From contig CALLNY010000018.1 of the NCBI GenBank assembly GCA_938005475.1, positions 1 through 64,000 of the forward strand: a stretch of 64,000 nt of DNA, in the 5' to 3' direction. Every line of letters begins with the position of its first letter. Position 1 is the first letter of the stretch. This document shows, one piece after another, positions 30,057-40,433 of the stretch. Source of the DNA: an uncultured Bacteroidia bacterium (lineage in GTDB: Bacteria; Bacteroidota; Bacteroidia; J057; CALLMJ01). The translations under genes and the position numbers were made by a program. The notes beneath the pieces were generated by a model. It did no database searches, was not told where the DNA came from, and saw only the letters and a list, made by a program, of their open reading frames with translations.

Positions 30057-31601
30057 ATGGAAACCCCAGAAGAAAAATTACTAAGAAAAAGAAGTGAAGC
30101 TTTGTTAGGCGGTGGAAAAGAACGCATCGAAGCTCAACATAAAAAAGGAAAATTAACCGCTCGTGAACGTATAGAATTACTATTAGACAAAGGTAGTTTC
30201 CAAGAAATTGGCGCTTTTGTTACGCATCGCTCTAACGAATTTGGTTTAGATAAACAAAAATATTTAGGAGATGGTGTCGTTACAGGTTACGGAACCATTG
30301 ATGGTAGAGAAGTATTTATTTTTTCGCAGGATTTTACCATTTTTGGTGGTTCATTATCGGAAACGTTTGCAGAAAAAATATGTAAAATCATGGATTTAGC
30401 AATGAAAGTAGGGGCACCTGTAATCGGCTTAAATGACTCAGGCGGTGCAAGAATTCAAGAAGGCGTTGTCTCATTAGCAGGCTATGCAGACATTTTTTAC
30501 CGTAACACAATGGCTTCTGGTGTAATTCCCCAAATCTCAGCCATCATGGGACCTTGTGCTGGTGGTGCCGTATATTCTCCCGCTATAACCGATTTCATTT
30601 TAATGGTAGAAAATACTTCCTACATGTTCGTTACCGGACCGAACGTAGTGAAAACCGTTACAAATGAAACCGTTACCTCGGAAGAATTAGGTGGTGCAAT
30701 GACGCATGCCACAAAGTCCGGCGTAACTCATTTCGCACTCCCAAATGAAATGGAATGTATTCAACACATTAAAAAACTCCTTTCTTATATCCCCCAAAAT
30801 TGTGAAGAAACTACTCCTTGGGTTCCTTACAATGATAGTATGTACCCTGATGCCTCCAATATTGATAATATCATCCCTGATAATCCTAATTTACCTTATG
30901 ACATCAAACAAGTGATACACGCTATCTGTGATAAAGATAGTTTTTTTGAAGTTCACAAAGATTTTGCGGAAAATATTGTAGTAGGATTTGCAAGATTAGA
31001 AGGTAGAGCCATAGGCATTGTAGCCAATCAGCCTGCCGTTTTAGCTGGTTGTTTAGATATAAAAGCCTCTCAAAAAGCCGCACGATTTGTAAGATTTTGT
31101 GATTGTTTCAATATCCCGTTACTTACTTTGGTAGATGTGCCAGGCTTTCTTCCTGGTACAGACCAAGAATGGAACGCTATTATTACCAATGGTGCTAAAC
31201 TGTTATACGCTTTCTCTGAAGCAACCGTTCCGAGAATTACGGTCATTACACGAAAAGCTTATGGCGGTGCTTATGATGTGATGAACTCCAAACATATTGG
31301 TTGCGATTTAAATTTTGCTTGGCCAAAAGCAGAAATTGCAGTAATGGGAGCCAAAGGTGCCGCTGAAATTATCTTCAAAAAAGAAATTGAAACCGCTGAT
31401 AATCCCGCCCAAAAATTCGCAGAAAAAGAACAGGAGTATCTACGTAAATTCGCAAACCCTTACCGAGCCGCTAACAGAGGCTTTGTAGATGAAGTTATAT
31501 TCCCTCACGAAACCCGTCAAAAACTCATTCAAGGCTTCAAATTTTTAGAAAATAAAGCCGTTAAAAATCCAAGAAAAAAACACGGTAATATCCCTCTTTA
31601 A
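30057..31601 (+). CDS. acyl-CoA carboxylase (propionyl/methylmalonyl-type) carboxyltransferase subunit
   Basis: [92 protein letters not shown]. Confidence 0.95.
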   Translation: METPEEKLLRKRSEALLGGGKERIEAQHKKGKLTARERIELLLDKGSFQEIGAFVTHRSNEFGLDKQKYLGDGVVTGYGTIDGREVFIFSQDFTIFGGSLSETFAEKICKIMDLAMKVGAPVIGLNDSGGARIQEGVVSLAGYADIFYRNTMASGVIPQISAIMGPCAGGAVYSPAITDFILMVENTSYMFVTGPNVVKTVTNETVTSEELGGAMTHATKSGVTHFALPNEMECIQHIKKLLSYIPQNCEETTPWVPYNDSMYPDASNIDNIIPDNPNLPYDIKQVIHAICDKDSFFEVHKDFAENIVVGFARLEGRAIGIVANQPAVLAGCLDIKASQKAARFVRFCDCFNIPLLTLVDVPGFLPGTDQEWNAIITNGAKLLYAFSEATVPRITVITRKAYGGAYDVMNSKHIGCDLNFAWPKAEIAVMGAKGAAEIIFKKEIETADNPAQKFAEKEQEYLRKFANPYRAANRGFVDEVIFPHETRQKLIQGFKFLENKAVKNPRKKHGNIPL

Positions 31602-31644
31602 TACCCCAAAGCTTCCCATAAAATTTTAGAATTAATTTTTCGTA

Positions 31645-31652
31645 TATCTTTG
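31645..31652 (+). promoter_or_regulatory. -7 box TATCTTTG
   Basis: 10 nt before ATG 31663. Confidence 0.4.
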
Positions 31653-31662
31653 CATCACGCTA

Positions 31663-33102
31663 ATGAAGGTTATTGTTATTGGTGCTGGACCCGCAGGGCT
31701 TACTGCCGCCTATCAACTTTCTAAAAATCTAGGAAAAAAAATTCATTCCATCAAGCTTTTTGAAGCAAATGACCGAGTTGGGGGAATGTCTGCTTCGCTT
31801 AAATTATGGAACCAAATCGTAGATTTAGGACCTCATCGCTTCTTCAGTAATGACAAAAAAGTAAATCAATTTTGGTTAGAAATCGCTGGAAATGAATATG
31901 ATATGGTAAACCGTTTAACCCGAATTTATTACAACGGTAAATTTTTTTACTATCCTTTGAAAGCTTGGAATGCCCTTACAAATTTGGGTTTGGGAGAAGC
32001 CTCTCGCTGTTTATTAAGTTATTTGCATAGCAAAATAGATTTATACCCCACCAAAGAAAAAAACTTCGAAGCCTGGGTAACGAAAAGATTTGGAAAACGC
32101 TTATATGAAATCTTTTTTAAAACTTACACCGAAAAACTCTGGGGAATTCCCTGTGAAGAACTAGATGCAGATTTCGCCGCACAACGTATCAAAAAATTAT
32201 CCCTCTCCGAAGCTATTTTCAATGCCTTGAATATCACTAACAAAAATAAACATAAAACTTTGGTAGATCAGTTTGCATATCCTTTCTATGGTACAGGCTC
32301 AATTTACGAAAAAATGAAATCTAAATACGAACAGAACGGTGGGCAAATCTTTCTCAAAACTCCCGTCAAAAATGTTATCGTTGAAGATTATCAAGTCAAA
32401 GGAGTACAATTACAAAATGAGCAAATCCATTCTGCTGATATAGTAATTTCTTCCATGCCGCTCTCCATTATGGTAGAACAATTACCGCAACTACCCGAAG
32501 ACATTCGTTTAAAAGTAAAGAAATTAAAATATAGAAATACCATTTTAGTATATTTAAATGTTCCATCCCAAAATATCTTCCCTGACCAATGGATTTATAT
32601 CCACGACCCTCAACTTCAAACAGGAAGAATAACGAATTTTCGTAATTGGTTACCTACATTATGCGGAGAAGAGAAATCCAGTATCTTAACTATGGAGTAC
32701 TGGTCTTATGAACAAGATACATTATGGACATTATCTGAAAATGAACTCATTGCGTTAGCTAAAAAAGAATTATTCCAGACAGGTTTAGTCCCCTCCAATA
32801 TAGTTATTAACGAAGGCAAAGTTATAAAATTAAAAAATTCCTATCCGGTCTATTTTCGCAATTACAAAGCCATTTTAGAACCTATACAGTCTTTTTTATC
32901 ACGTATCCCTAATTTATATGCCATTGGCAGATATGGAACTTATAAATATAATAATCAAGACCATAGCATCTTAATGGGCTTACTTACAGTTGAGAATATC
33001 ATTGAAGGAAAACAACATAACCTCTGGAAAATCAATACAGATTATGATAACTATCAAGAGAAATCCATCATAACCAAAACAGGGTTACGAATAGAAGACT
33101 AA
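31663..33102 (+). CDS. FAD-dependent amine oxidase / UDP-galactopyranose mutase-like protein
   Basis: MKVIVIGAGPAGLTAAYQLSKNLG dinucleotide-binding motif; ANDRVGGMSASLKLWNQIVDLGPHRFFSNDK; YAIGRYGTYKYNNQDHSILMGL. Confidence 0.85.
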   Translation: MKVIVIGAGPAGLTAAYQLSKNLGKKIHSIKLFEANDRVGGMSASLKLWNQIVDLGPHRFFSNDKKVNQFWLEIAGNEYDMVNRLTRIYYNGKFFYYPLKAWNALTNLGLGEASRCLLSYLHSKIDLYPTKEKNFEAWVTKRFGKRLYEIFFKTYTEKLWGIPCEELDADFAAQRIKKLSLSEAIFNALNITNKNKHKTLVDQFAYPFYGTGSIYEKMKSKYEQNGGQIFLKTPVKNVIVEDYQVKGVQLQNEQIHSADIVISSMPLSIMVEQLPQLPEDIRLKVKKLKYRNTILVYLNVPSQNIFPDQWIYIHDPQLQTGRITNFRNWLPTLCGEEKSSILTMEYWSYEQDTLWTLSENELIALAKKELFQTGLVPSNIVINEGKVIKLKNSYPVYFRNYKAILEPIQSFLSRIPNLYAIGRYGTYKYNNQDHSILMGLLTVENIIEGKQHNLWKINTDYDNYQEKSIITKTGLRIED

Positions 33103-33104
33103 TT

Positions 33105-33902
33105 TTATTGCATAAAGATTTCTTTCCATATAATGAAAACTCCCATAACCAATACAAAATAACCAAAGGCAGGTTTTAATTGATTTCCATTGATTTTTTT
33201 TGAGAAGTAAGTTCCAATAAATATTCCTATTACAGAAAACACCGATACAGTGATTAAGAAAGTCCATGGAATACTACTAAAATTTTCTCCAAGAAAACCA
33301 ATCAACGATTTTAATGCAATAATTACTAGCGAAGTTCCAATTGCTACTTTCATTTCTAACCCTGCAACGACAACGAGTGCTGGAATAATTAAGAAGCCTC
33401 CACCCGCTCCAACCAATCCCGTTAAAACACCAACGATACTTCCCTCCATGAAAGGAAGAACATTTTTTATTAGTGGCGATAGTTCGTGAGTAATTTTATT
33501 CTGTTTTTTTGATGGTTTAATCATGGAATAAGAAGCTAATATCATTAAAACCGCAAACAAAAGCATTAAAAAAATACTTTTTGTAAGTTCAAAACTCCCT
33601 ATTTTCATGATTTGATTAGGAATACCAGGAATAATCCACTTACGTGTTAAATAAACAGCAATAATAGAAGGAATACCAAATAAAATCGTAGTTCTGATAT
33701 CTACTAATTTCTGCTTAAAATAACTAATGGCTCCAACTGCGCTTGTAATTCCAACAATAAATAATGACAATGCAGTCGCTATAACAGGTTGAACCGCAAA
33801 TAAATATACCAACACAGGAACCGTTAAAATACTACCACCACCACCAATTAACCCTAAACTTACTCCAATCAATATAGACGCAAAATAACCTAATATTTCC
33901 AT
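33105..33902 (-). CDS. TauE/SafE-family sulfite exporter-like membrane protein
   Basis: GVSLGLIGGGGSILTVPVLVYLF and GVLTGLVGAGGGFLIIPALVVVAGLEMKVAIGTSL duplicated motifs. Confidence 0.92.
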   Translation of the reverse strand: MEILGYFASILIGVSLGLIGGGGSILTVPVLVYLFAVQPVIATALSLFIVGITSAVGAISYFKQKLVDIRTTILFGIPSIIAVYLTRKWIIPGIPNQIMKIGSFELTKSIFLMLLFAVLMILASYSMIKPSKKQNKITHELSPLIKNVLPFMEGSIVGVLTGLVGAGGGFLIIPALVVVAGLEMKVAIGTSLVIIALKSLIGFLGENFSSIPWTFLITVSVFSVIGIFIGTYFSKKINGNQLKPAFGYFVLVMGVFIIWKEIFMQ

Positions 33903-33981
33903 TTTTTTTACAAAGTTAAAACCTTAACTATAAATAATATTGAAACAAAAGTTACATTGTATTTTATATTAAAAATTTTTA

Positions 33982-33989
33982 TAGCTTTG
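33982..33989 (+). promoter_or_regulatory. -7 box TAGCTTTG
   Basis: 14 nt before ATG 34004. Confidence 0.35.
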
Positions 33990-34003
33990 CAGAAATTTTT
34001 TAG

Positions 34004-34735
34004 ATGGCAATCTTATTATTTTTTATTGGTCATTGGTACTTATCGCTTTTTTTTCAGACCTTTTTCCATCATCGTTACGCCGCTCATAAAATGTTTACCA
34101 TGAGCAAGTTCTGGGAGAAAGTATTTTATATTGGTTCCTTTATAGCACAAGGCTCCTCTTACCTTAGCCCTTATGTATATGGAATTCTTCATAGGATGCA
34201 TCATTCTTATGCAGATACTGAAAAAGATCCACACTCCCCCAAATATACCAAAAATATTTTTGAGATGATGTGGAAAACCAAAATCATTTATAACAATATT
34301 CTTAAAGGGAAATCTATAATTGAAGAAAAATATAAAAAAGATTTACCTACATGGCATAGTTTTGATGTATTTGCAGATAACTGGATTGTACGTTTATTAT
34401 GGATACCCGTTTATTTTTTATTCTATTGGTATTTTGCGCCTCACTGGGCATGGTATAGTTTAATATTTATTCACGCCATTATGGGTCCTTTTCATGGGGC
34501 TATTATCAATTGGTTTGCTCATAAGATTGGATATATCAATTTTAAAGTAAATGATACCTCAAAAAATATAATGCCTGTTGATGTGCTAATGCTCGGTGAA
34601 GGTTATCATAACAACCATCACAGCCATCCAGGGAGAGCCAATTTTGGCATCAAATGGCACGAAATAGACCCCGTCTATCCCATCATTCTTTTACTTAATA
34701 AATTAGGTATCATACAATTGAGAAAAAAATCTTAA
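34004..34735 (+). CDS. acyl-CoA desaturase / fatty acid desaturase
   Basis: Three His boxes: HHRYAAH, HRMHHSYADTEKDPHSP, GEGYHNNHHSHPG. Confidence 0.92.
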   Translation: MAILLFFIGHWYLSLFFQTFFHHRYAAHKMFTMSKFWEKVFYIGSFIAQGSSYLSPYVYGILHRMHHSYADTEKDPHSPKYTKNIFEMMWKTKIIYNNILKGKSIIEEKYKKDLPTWHSFDVFADNWIVRLLWIPVYFLFYWYFAPHWAWYSLIFIHAIMGPFHGAIINWFAHKIGYINFKVNDTSKNIMPVDVLMLGEGYHNNHHSHPGRANFGIKWHEIDPVYPIILLLNKLGIIQLRKKS

Positions 34736-34745
34736 TTAAAATATA

Positions 34746-36020
34746 ATGGCTTATTTATTCACATCTGAATCGGTTTCAGAAGGGCATCCCGATAAAGTAG
34801 CAGATCAAATATCAGATGCAGTATTAGATGCAATGCTTACTCAAGACCCTGACTCTCGTGTAGCTTGTGAAAATTTAGTAACTACGGGTTTAGTTACCAT
34901 TGCTGGCGAAATTACCACCAAAGCAACGGTAGATATCGCTGAAGTCGCAAGAGAAACTATTCGGAGAATCGGGTATACTAAATCAGAGTATATGTTTGAT
35001 GCTAATTCTTGTGGTATTATTGTAGCCGTACATCAACAATCGCCTGATATTGCTCGTGGCGTGGATGAAGGATCTGGATTAGATAAAGACCAAGGCGCCG
35101 GAGACCAAGGCATGATGTTTGGTTATGCTACCAACGAAACCCCAGAATTTATGCCTATGGCACTTGCTTTTTCGCATCGTCTCGTCAAAGAAATTGCACG
35201 TATCCGCAAAGAAGGTAAAGTAATGACTTATCTACGCCCAGACACCAAATCTCAAGTAACAATCCAATATGACGATACCGGTAAACCACAGCGCATTCAT
35301 ACAATTGTGATTTCTACGCAACATGATGAGTTTGCTTCCGACGAAGAAATGCTCGCAAAAATCCGCAAGGATATGTTAGAAATCGTTATTCCTAATGTTA
35401 TTCCTGCTAATATGTTGGATAAAGATACTATCTTTCATATCAATCCCACTGGTAAATTTGTGATTGGTGGTCCTCATGGAGATACAGGTTTAACAGGAAG
35501 AAAAATTATTGTAGACACTTATGGAGGAAAAGGTGCTCATGGTGGAGGCGCTTTTTCAGGTAAAGACCCTTCCAAAGTAGACCGCTCTGCCGCTTATGCC
35601 GCTCGCCATATCGCTAAAAACTTAGTTGCCGCAGGAGTAGCTGATGAAGTTCTTATTCAGGTCTCTTATGCTATCGGTATCGCTAAACCCATCTCTCTTT
35701 ACGTCAATACTTACGGAACTTCCAAAGTAAAATTCAATGATTATCAAATAGCAGAAAAATTAAATGCTATCTTCGATTTAAGACCTAAAGCCATCATAGA
35801 AAATCTAGGTTTAAAAAATCCTATTTACTTCCCTACTGCCGCTTATGGGCATATGGGTAGAGAATGCTATGAACAAGAGGTTACTCTAATCAAACTAGAA
35901 AGGAGTGAACATAACGGAGTAGTGACTGAATGCAGAACCCCTTACACTAAAAAAGTCAAATTCTTTCCATGGGAAGAACTTAACAAAGTTGAAGAAATTA
36001 AAAAAGTTTTTGGTTTGTAA
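34746..36020 (+). CDS. metK: S-adenosylmethionine synthetase
   Basis: [72 protein letters not shown]. Confidence 0.98.
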   Translation: MAYLFTSESVSEGHPDKVADQISDAVLDAMLTQDPDSRVACENLVTTGLVTIAGEITTKATVDIAEVARETIRRIGYTKSEYMFDANSCGIIVAVHQQSPDIARGVDEGSGLDKDQGAGDQGMMFGYATNETPEFMPMALAFSHRLVKEIARIRKEGKVMTYLRPDTKSQVTIQYDDTGKPQRIHTIVISTQHDEFASDEEMLAKIRKDMLEIVIPNVIPANMLDKDTIFHINPTGKFVIGGPHGDTGLTGRKIIVDTYGGKGAHGGGAFSGKDPSKVDRSAAYAARHIAKNLVAAGVADEVLIQVSYAIGIAKPISLYVNTYGTSKVKFNDYQIAEKLNAIFDLRPKAIIENLGLKNPIYFPTAAYGHMGRECYEQEVTLIKLERSEHNGVVTECRTPYTKKVKFFPWEELNKVEEIKKVFGL

Positions 36021-36044
36021 GTTCATTTTGTTTCCTTTGAACAT

Positions 36045-36068
36045 AGCCGTCTTTTAAGACGGCTTTTT
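36045..36068 (+). terminator. rho-independent terminator after metK
   Basis: AGCCGTC-TTTTAA-GACGGCT hairpin followed by TTTT. Confidence 0.85.
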
Positions 36069-36214
36069 AGCTTTATTAGTATTTATTTTAGGATAATAGA
36101 ATAAATGCAAAACTCAAGCAAACGGTATTAAAAAGAATATTTTGAGATAATGAAGAAAAATACATTATTTTGAAAGTTATTTATTTGTTCATATTTTTAT
36201 ATCTTATTAGCATT

Positions 36215-36505
36215 ATGGAAAAAAGAGAATTTAAATCAAGCAGAGTTGTAGGTAGTTTTTGGTTTCCTACTAAAATGATTTTAACGGAATTCGACGTTAC
36301 ATTAGAAAAAAAATATTGGACAGGAAAAGAAGTAACAACTATAAACTATAAAAACATTGGAGCAGTGAATATTAAATCAGGATTAATATACGGCGACATT
36401 CTCATTGAAAGTACAGGGGGGCAAACCATTGAAGCGAAAGGATTTAGCAATTCTGACTTAATTACCATAAAAGAAATCATTGATGAAGGTAGGAGAAGAT
36501 CCTAA
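36215..36505 (+). CDS. small bacterial PH-like domain protein (hypothetical)
   Basis: MEKREFKSSRVVGSFWFPTKMILTEFDVTLEKKYWTGKEVTTINYKNIGAVNIKSGLIYGDILIESTGGQTIEAKGFSNSDLITIKEII resembles bacterial PH domains; track start 36170 is a TTG, ATG at 36215 preferred. Confidence 0.65.
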   Translation: MEKREFKSSRVVGSFWFPTKMILTEFDVTLEKKYWTGKEVTTINYKNIGAVNIKSGLIYGDILIESTGGQTIEAKGFSNSDLITIKEIIDEGRRRS

Positions 36506-37601
36506 AAAAACTGCAGGTATTTACGTACATATCCCTTTTTGTCATAAAGCTTGTTCTTATTGTGATTTTTATTTTTCCGTACAAAAAAAATACATTCCGA
36601 CTTTTATAGATGCCATTTTAAAAGAAATCGAACTAAGAAAAGATTTTTTTCAAAATCAAGAAATTATACAGACCTTGTACCTGGGTGGAGGTACTCCTAG
36701 TATTTTACATCTATCACATTTAAATAAAATTTATTCAAGAATTTTAAATAATTTTAAAAATTTAAAATTACAAGAAGTTACAATAGAAGCAAATCCTGAA
36801 GATATAACGTTAGAGAAACTTCATTTTTGGCAAGCCATCGGTATTAATAGAATTAGTTTAGGGGTACAGAGTATTCATGAAGAGGAATTACAATTCATGA
36901 AAAGAAATCATACTAATAATCAAACACTTCAAGCATTAGAACTAATAAATAAAAGTGATATAAATAATTTTAACATAGATATAATTTACGGACTACCTAA
37001 TAGTAGCATTTCCAAATTAGAGAAAACGCTTCAAACCCTTATAACCTTTAATCCAACTCATTTCTCTTGTTATGCTTTAACCATTGAACCTAATACTTTA
37101 TTAAACCATCAGTATCAAAAAAAACAATTTCATATCATAGAAGAACATTATTTACAACAGTACGATTTTATTGTAAAATATTTGGATAGTTATGGTTACC
37201 ATCGTTATGAACTTTCCAATTTTGCTAAAACTGGCTATATTTCTCTACATAACTCCTCCTACTGGAAACATAATCCTTATTTAGGATTAGGACCTTCAGC
37301 CCATAGTTTGTATGATAAGCAAAGATCCGCTAATATTGCTAATTTACATCAATATTCAGAAAAATTACATTCTAATGAACTACCTATTGCTTTTTATGAA
37401 AAATTAAATAGCGAGCAAATTCACATAGAAGAAATTATGTTTGCTATTCGTCAGAATCTGGGTATCAAAGTACACGATTTACCAGAAAATTTACTTTTAG
37501 ATTGGTATAAAAAGGAATACATCTATTTAGAAAATAACAAAATATTTTTTACCAATAAAGGTTTAATGTTATCAGATTCCTTAATTTTGTATCTGATTTA
37601 A
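36480..37601 (+). CDS. hemW: radical SAM heme chaperone HemW-like (coproporphyrinogen III oxidase-like)
   Basis: AGIYVHIPFCHKACSYCDFYFSV (CxxxCxxC), TLYLGGGTPSILHLSHL, INRISLGVQSIHEEELQFMKRNHT. Confidence 0.94.
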   Translation: MMKVGEDPKKTAGIYVHIPFCHKACSYCDFYFSVQKKYIPTFIDAILKEIELRKDFFQNQEIIQTLYLGGGTPSILHLSHLNKIYSRILNNFKNLKLQEVTIEANPEDITLEKLHFWQAIGINRISLGVQSIHEEELQFMKRNHTNNQTLQALELINKSDINNFNIDIIYGLPNSSISKLEKTLQTLITFNPTHFSCYALTIEPNTLLNHQYQKKQFHIIEEHYLQQYDFIVKYLDSYGYHRYELSNFAKTGYISLHNSSYWKHNPYLGLGPSAHSLYDKQRSANIANLHQYSEKLHSNELPIAFYEKLNSEQIHIEEIMFAIRQNLGIKVHDLPENLLLDWYKKEYIYLENNKIFFTNKGLMLSDSLILYLI

Positions 37602-37609
37602 TAAAATAT

Positions 37610-39022
37610 ATGGGACGCTTTTTTGTTTTAAATGAAATGGATTTAGTGATGGGTCCCGTCTGGTTTTTTTTAATTATTTTAATTGCTTTCATTATCAGAG
37701 AAACAACCATTAAAGATAATGAAATAAAAAAATACTTTTTACCCGGTTTAATAGTAAAGCTTATTGGAGCAATAGGTGTTTGTTTAGTTTATCAGTTTTA
37801 TTACGATCCAAGGGCAGGTGGTGATACTATAGCATACTATTTGACCAGTAGTGGTATGTATAATGCTTTCTGGAAGGATCCTTTAGTCTATTTTTATTTA
37901 ATTTTTATACCTGAAATACCCAAACAAGATTTCTTATTTCAAAATTATGAATTCTATTATACTTATTGTCGTTCAATGCCTTATTTTTTCAATTTCTCCG
38001 CCTATAATGTAGCTCGTTTAGCTGGAGTGGTTTCCTTGCCTGCTTTTAATTCCTACATTGCCATGTCCTTACTTTTTGCCGCTATTTCTTATATTGGTGT
38101 TTGGCATTTTTATCGTGTTTTCTTATACTATTTCCCAAAATTACATAAACAATTCGCAATTGCTATTTTATTTATACCTTCTGTTTTCTTTTGGGGTTCT
38201 GGAATACTCAAAGATACTATAACTTTTGCAAGCCTTGGTATGATTACCTATAACCTCTTTGCAATTTTTATCCTGCGAAAAAATATCCCATTAAACATAA
38301 TCATTTTTATTTATTGTGCTTTTTTAATCATCAAAATCAAAGCTTACATTCTTTTTTCTTATTTACCACTTTCCTTCTTTTGGTTATTCCCAGATGCACT
38401 TAACAATCTTGCGTCAAAAAGATTTCGTTTTATCATTAAGCCTTTAGTTTATGGAATAACCTTCACCATGCTTCCATTTTCTCTAACTATCTTGGGACAA
38501 TTCAATCAAAAATTTTCCGCAGAAAATGTACTAGAATCTGCCAAAGTACACCAAACAGACCTTAAACAAGACATTTATTACCATGGAGCAGGAAGAACAG
38601 GTTCTAGATTTGATATTGGATACTTTGATGGAAGTTTTTCTAGCTTTGTTCAAGTTGCTCCACAAGCCGTTATTGCTACCTTCTTTAGACCTTTTTTATG
38701 GGAAGCTAATAACCCTGTTATGCTGCTAGCCGCTTTAGAATCCCTATGGATGACCTACCTTTTCTTAAATATTTTAATCAAATTTGGTTTTAAAGGATTT
38801 TATTATGCGCTTAAAAACAATCCATTCATTCAATTTGGTTTCATTTATGCCTTATCTTTTGGATTTTTTGTAGGATTTACTACGCCCGTGTTCGGTTCAT
38901 TAGTTAGATATAAAATACCCGCTTTACCTTTCTTCGTCGCTTCTCTCTATGCTGTTACTTATTATGCTCAAGAAAATTATGACCCTAATTACCTTAAATC
39001 TCCTCAAAACACCATTAACTAA
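37610..39022 (+). CDS. polytopic membrane protein, hypothetical
   Basis: 470 aa, many hydrophobic helices; FIPSVFFWGSGILKDTITFASLGMITYN; no family confidently recognised. Confidence 0.75.
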   Translation: MGRFFVLNEMDLVMGPVWFFLIILIAFIIRETTIKDNEIKKYFLPGLIVKLIGAIGVCLVYQFYYDPRAGGDTIAYYLTSSGMYNAFWKDPLVYFYLIFIPEIPKQDFLFQNYEFYYTYCRSMPYFFNFSAYNVARLAGVVSLPAFNSYIAMSLLFAAISYIGVWHFYRVFLYYFPKLHKQFAIAILFIPSVFFWGSGILKDTITFASLGMITYNLFAIFILRKNIPLNIIIFIYCAFLIIKIKAYILFSYLPLSFFWLFPDALNNLASKRFRFIIKPLVYGITFTMLPFSLTILGQFNQKFSAENVLESAKVHQTDLKQDIYYHGAGRTGSRFDIGYFDGSFSSFVQVAPQAVIATFFRPFLWEANNPVMLLAALESLWMTYLFLNILIKFGFKGFYYALKNNPFIQFGFIYALSFGFFVGFTTPVFGSLVRYKIPALPFFVASLYAVTYYAQENYDPNYLKSPQNTIN

Positions 39023-40376
39023 ACAATTTCTCCTTATTATTGTACTTTTTTTAGCCTCTTTATGGATTGTTCTACCTGAGAAACAGCAACCCATCGGTAA
39101 ACGCCATCAAGACCTCATCGCTCACCAACTTATTACCTATAATCTATGGAACCAATTCGGATTCTCTCACTACCATGGTGGACTAATTTTAACTTACCCC
39201 AACCCTGGTGATTTACATCTCAAGGCAGACCCTCTCCAAACCGCTAAAAACTCCAAAGGTGAATTTTTTTACTGCTCCTATCCCCCTTTTACTTTTTATT
39301 CTACCTACTTCATACTAAAAATTTTTCATCTCCCTATTGATGAGTTTAGTATTTACTCAATTGCCTCATTTTTCTTATTCCTCAATATCATTGCATTGTT
39401 CCTTATCTTCAAGGAATATGCCTTTTTACCTATAACCTCTTATCTATTTCTACCTAATGTTTTATGGTTTCATCACAACGTATGGTTTGTCGATATCCAA
39501 GTCATTACTTTTATTCTTTGGGCTTTTTACTTTTCCATGAAATCGCTTACAGGTTTCCTAATCTGCATTTTTGGAGCTTGCTTTACAGAATGGTGGGGAA
39601 TCCTATTTGCTTTATCCTTCTTATTCTACCTCAAATTCCTAAATTACAAAAAAAATTCATTCAATATATTACCCATTGGAAAGGCTATTGTCAATAATCC
39701 TTACTATCCTATCCTAATCCTTATCACAGTCGCATCTGCATTTTCTTTATTTCTAACTATCAACATCTTATCTACCGGAACAGAATTTTTTAGCGGAATC
39801 TATGAAAGATTTATTGTAAGATTCGGTATTGATAACCAACAAAAGGACTATTTTTCAAGATTTCAACTCAAAACTTATATCTTCATTACCTGGTACTACT
39901 TGCGTAATTATTTACCTATTACTTCCCTAATTACAACACTTTACCTATGGTTTTCTTTTAAAAACCATAAAAATTTAATTAACTTTTTATTTACATTAAG
40001 CCCCTTATGGCTCTCCATATTCCTACATCATCTTATTCTAATCAATTGGACTGCCGTTCATGATTTCTCTGTACTTAAATCTTCTATCCTAATTCCTTTT
40101 GGCGTTTTCTTTATTATTAAAATAATACCCCCCCACAAAAAATGGATACTCTTTATCAATTTTGCAATCTTTATTTCTAGCCAAATATACTTGTACTTTA
40201 AACACTCTAACGTAGAAAGAAATACCCATTATCAGAAAATAGCTTCTTGCATCAAAACTCATTATAAACTAAACGAAGTAGCTAAAGCTAATTATTTTAA
40301 TCAACCAATCACTTACTTATGGTGGAAAGCAGAAAGAAACGTTGTACGGGATAGTATGGTCTATCAATGTAAATAA
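38949..40376 (+). CDS. polytopic membrane protein, hypothetical (possible GT-C-like)
   Basis: 475 aa, about ten hydrophobic segments; overlaps preceding gene by 74 nt as called, so the real start may be further downstream. Confidence 0.7.
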   Translation: MLLLIMLKKIMTLITLNLLKTPLTKQFLLIIVLFLASLWIVLPEKQQPIGKRHQDLIAHQLITYNLWNQFGFSHYHGGLILTYPNPGDLHLKADPLQTAKNSKGEFFYCSYPPFTFYSTYFILKIFHLPIDEFSIYSIASFFLFLNIIALFLIFKEYAFLPITSYLFLPNVLWFHHNVWFVDIQVITFILWAFYFSMKSLTGFLICIFGACFTEWWGILFALSFLFYLKFLNYKKNSFNILPIGKAIVNNPYYPILILITVASAFSLFLTINILSTGTEFFSGIYERFIVRFGIDNQQKDYFSRFQLKTYIFITWYYLRNYLPITSLITTLYLWFSFKNHKNLINFLFTLSPLWLSIFLHHLILINWTAVHDFSVLKSSILIPFGVFFIIKIIPPHKKWILFINFAIFISSQIYLYFKHSNVERNTHYQKIASCIKTHYKLNEVAKANYFNQPITYLWWKAERNVVRDSMVYQCK

Positions 40377-40409
40377 AAATCCACCTTCTAATTTTACAAA
40401 GGCGGATTT
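40377..40409 (-). terminator. terminator-like hairpin between convergent genes (serves nuoM strand)
   Basis: minus strand AAATCCGCCTT...AAGGTGGATTT with one G.U pair; located between stops at 40376 and 40434. Confidence 0.6.
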
Positions 40410-40433
40410 CTAAACTTTTTGTATTTCTTGAAA

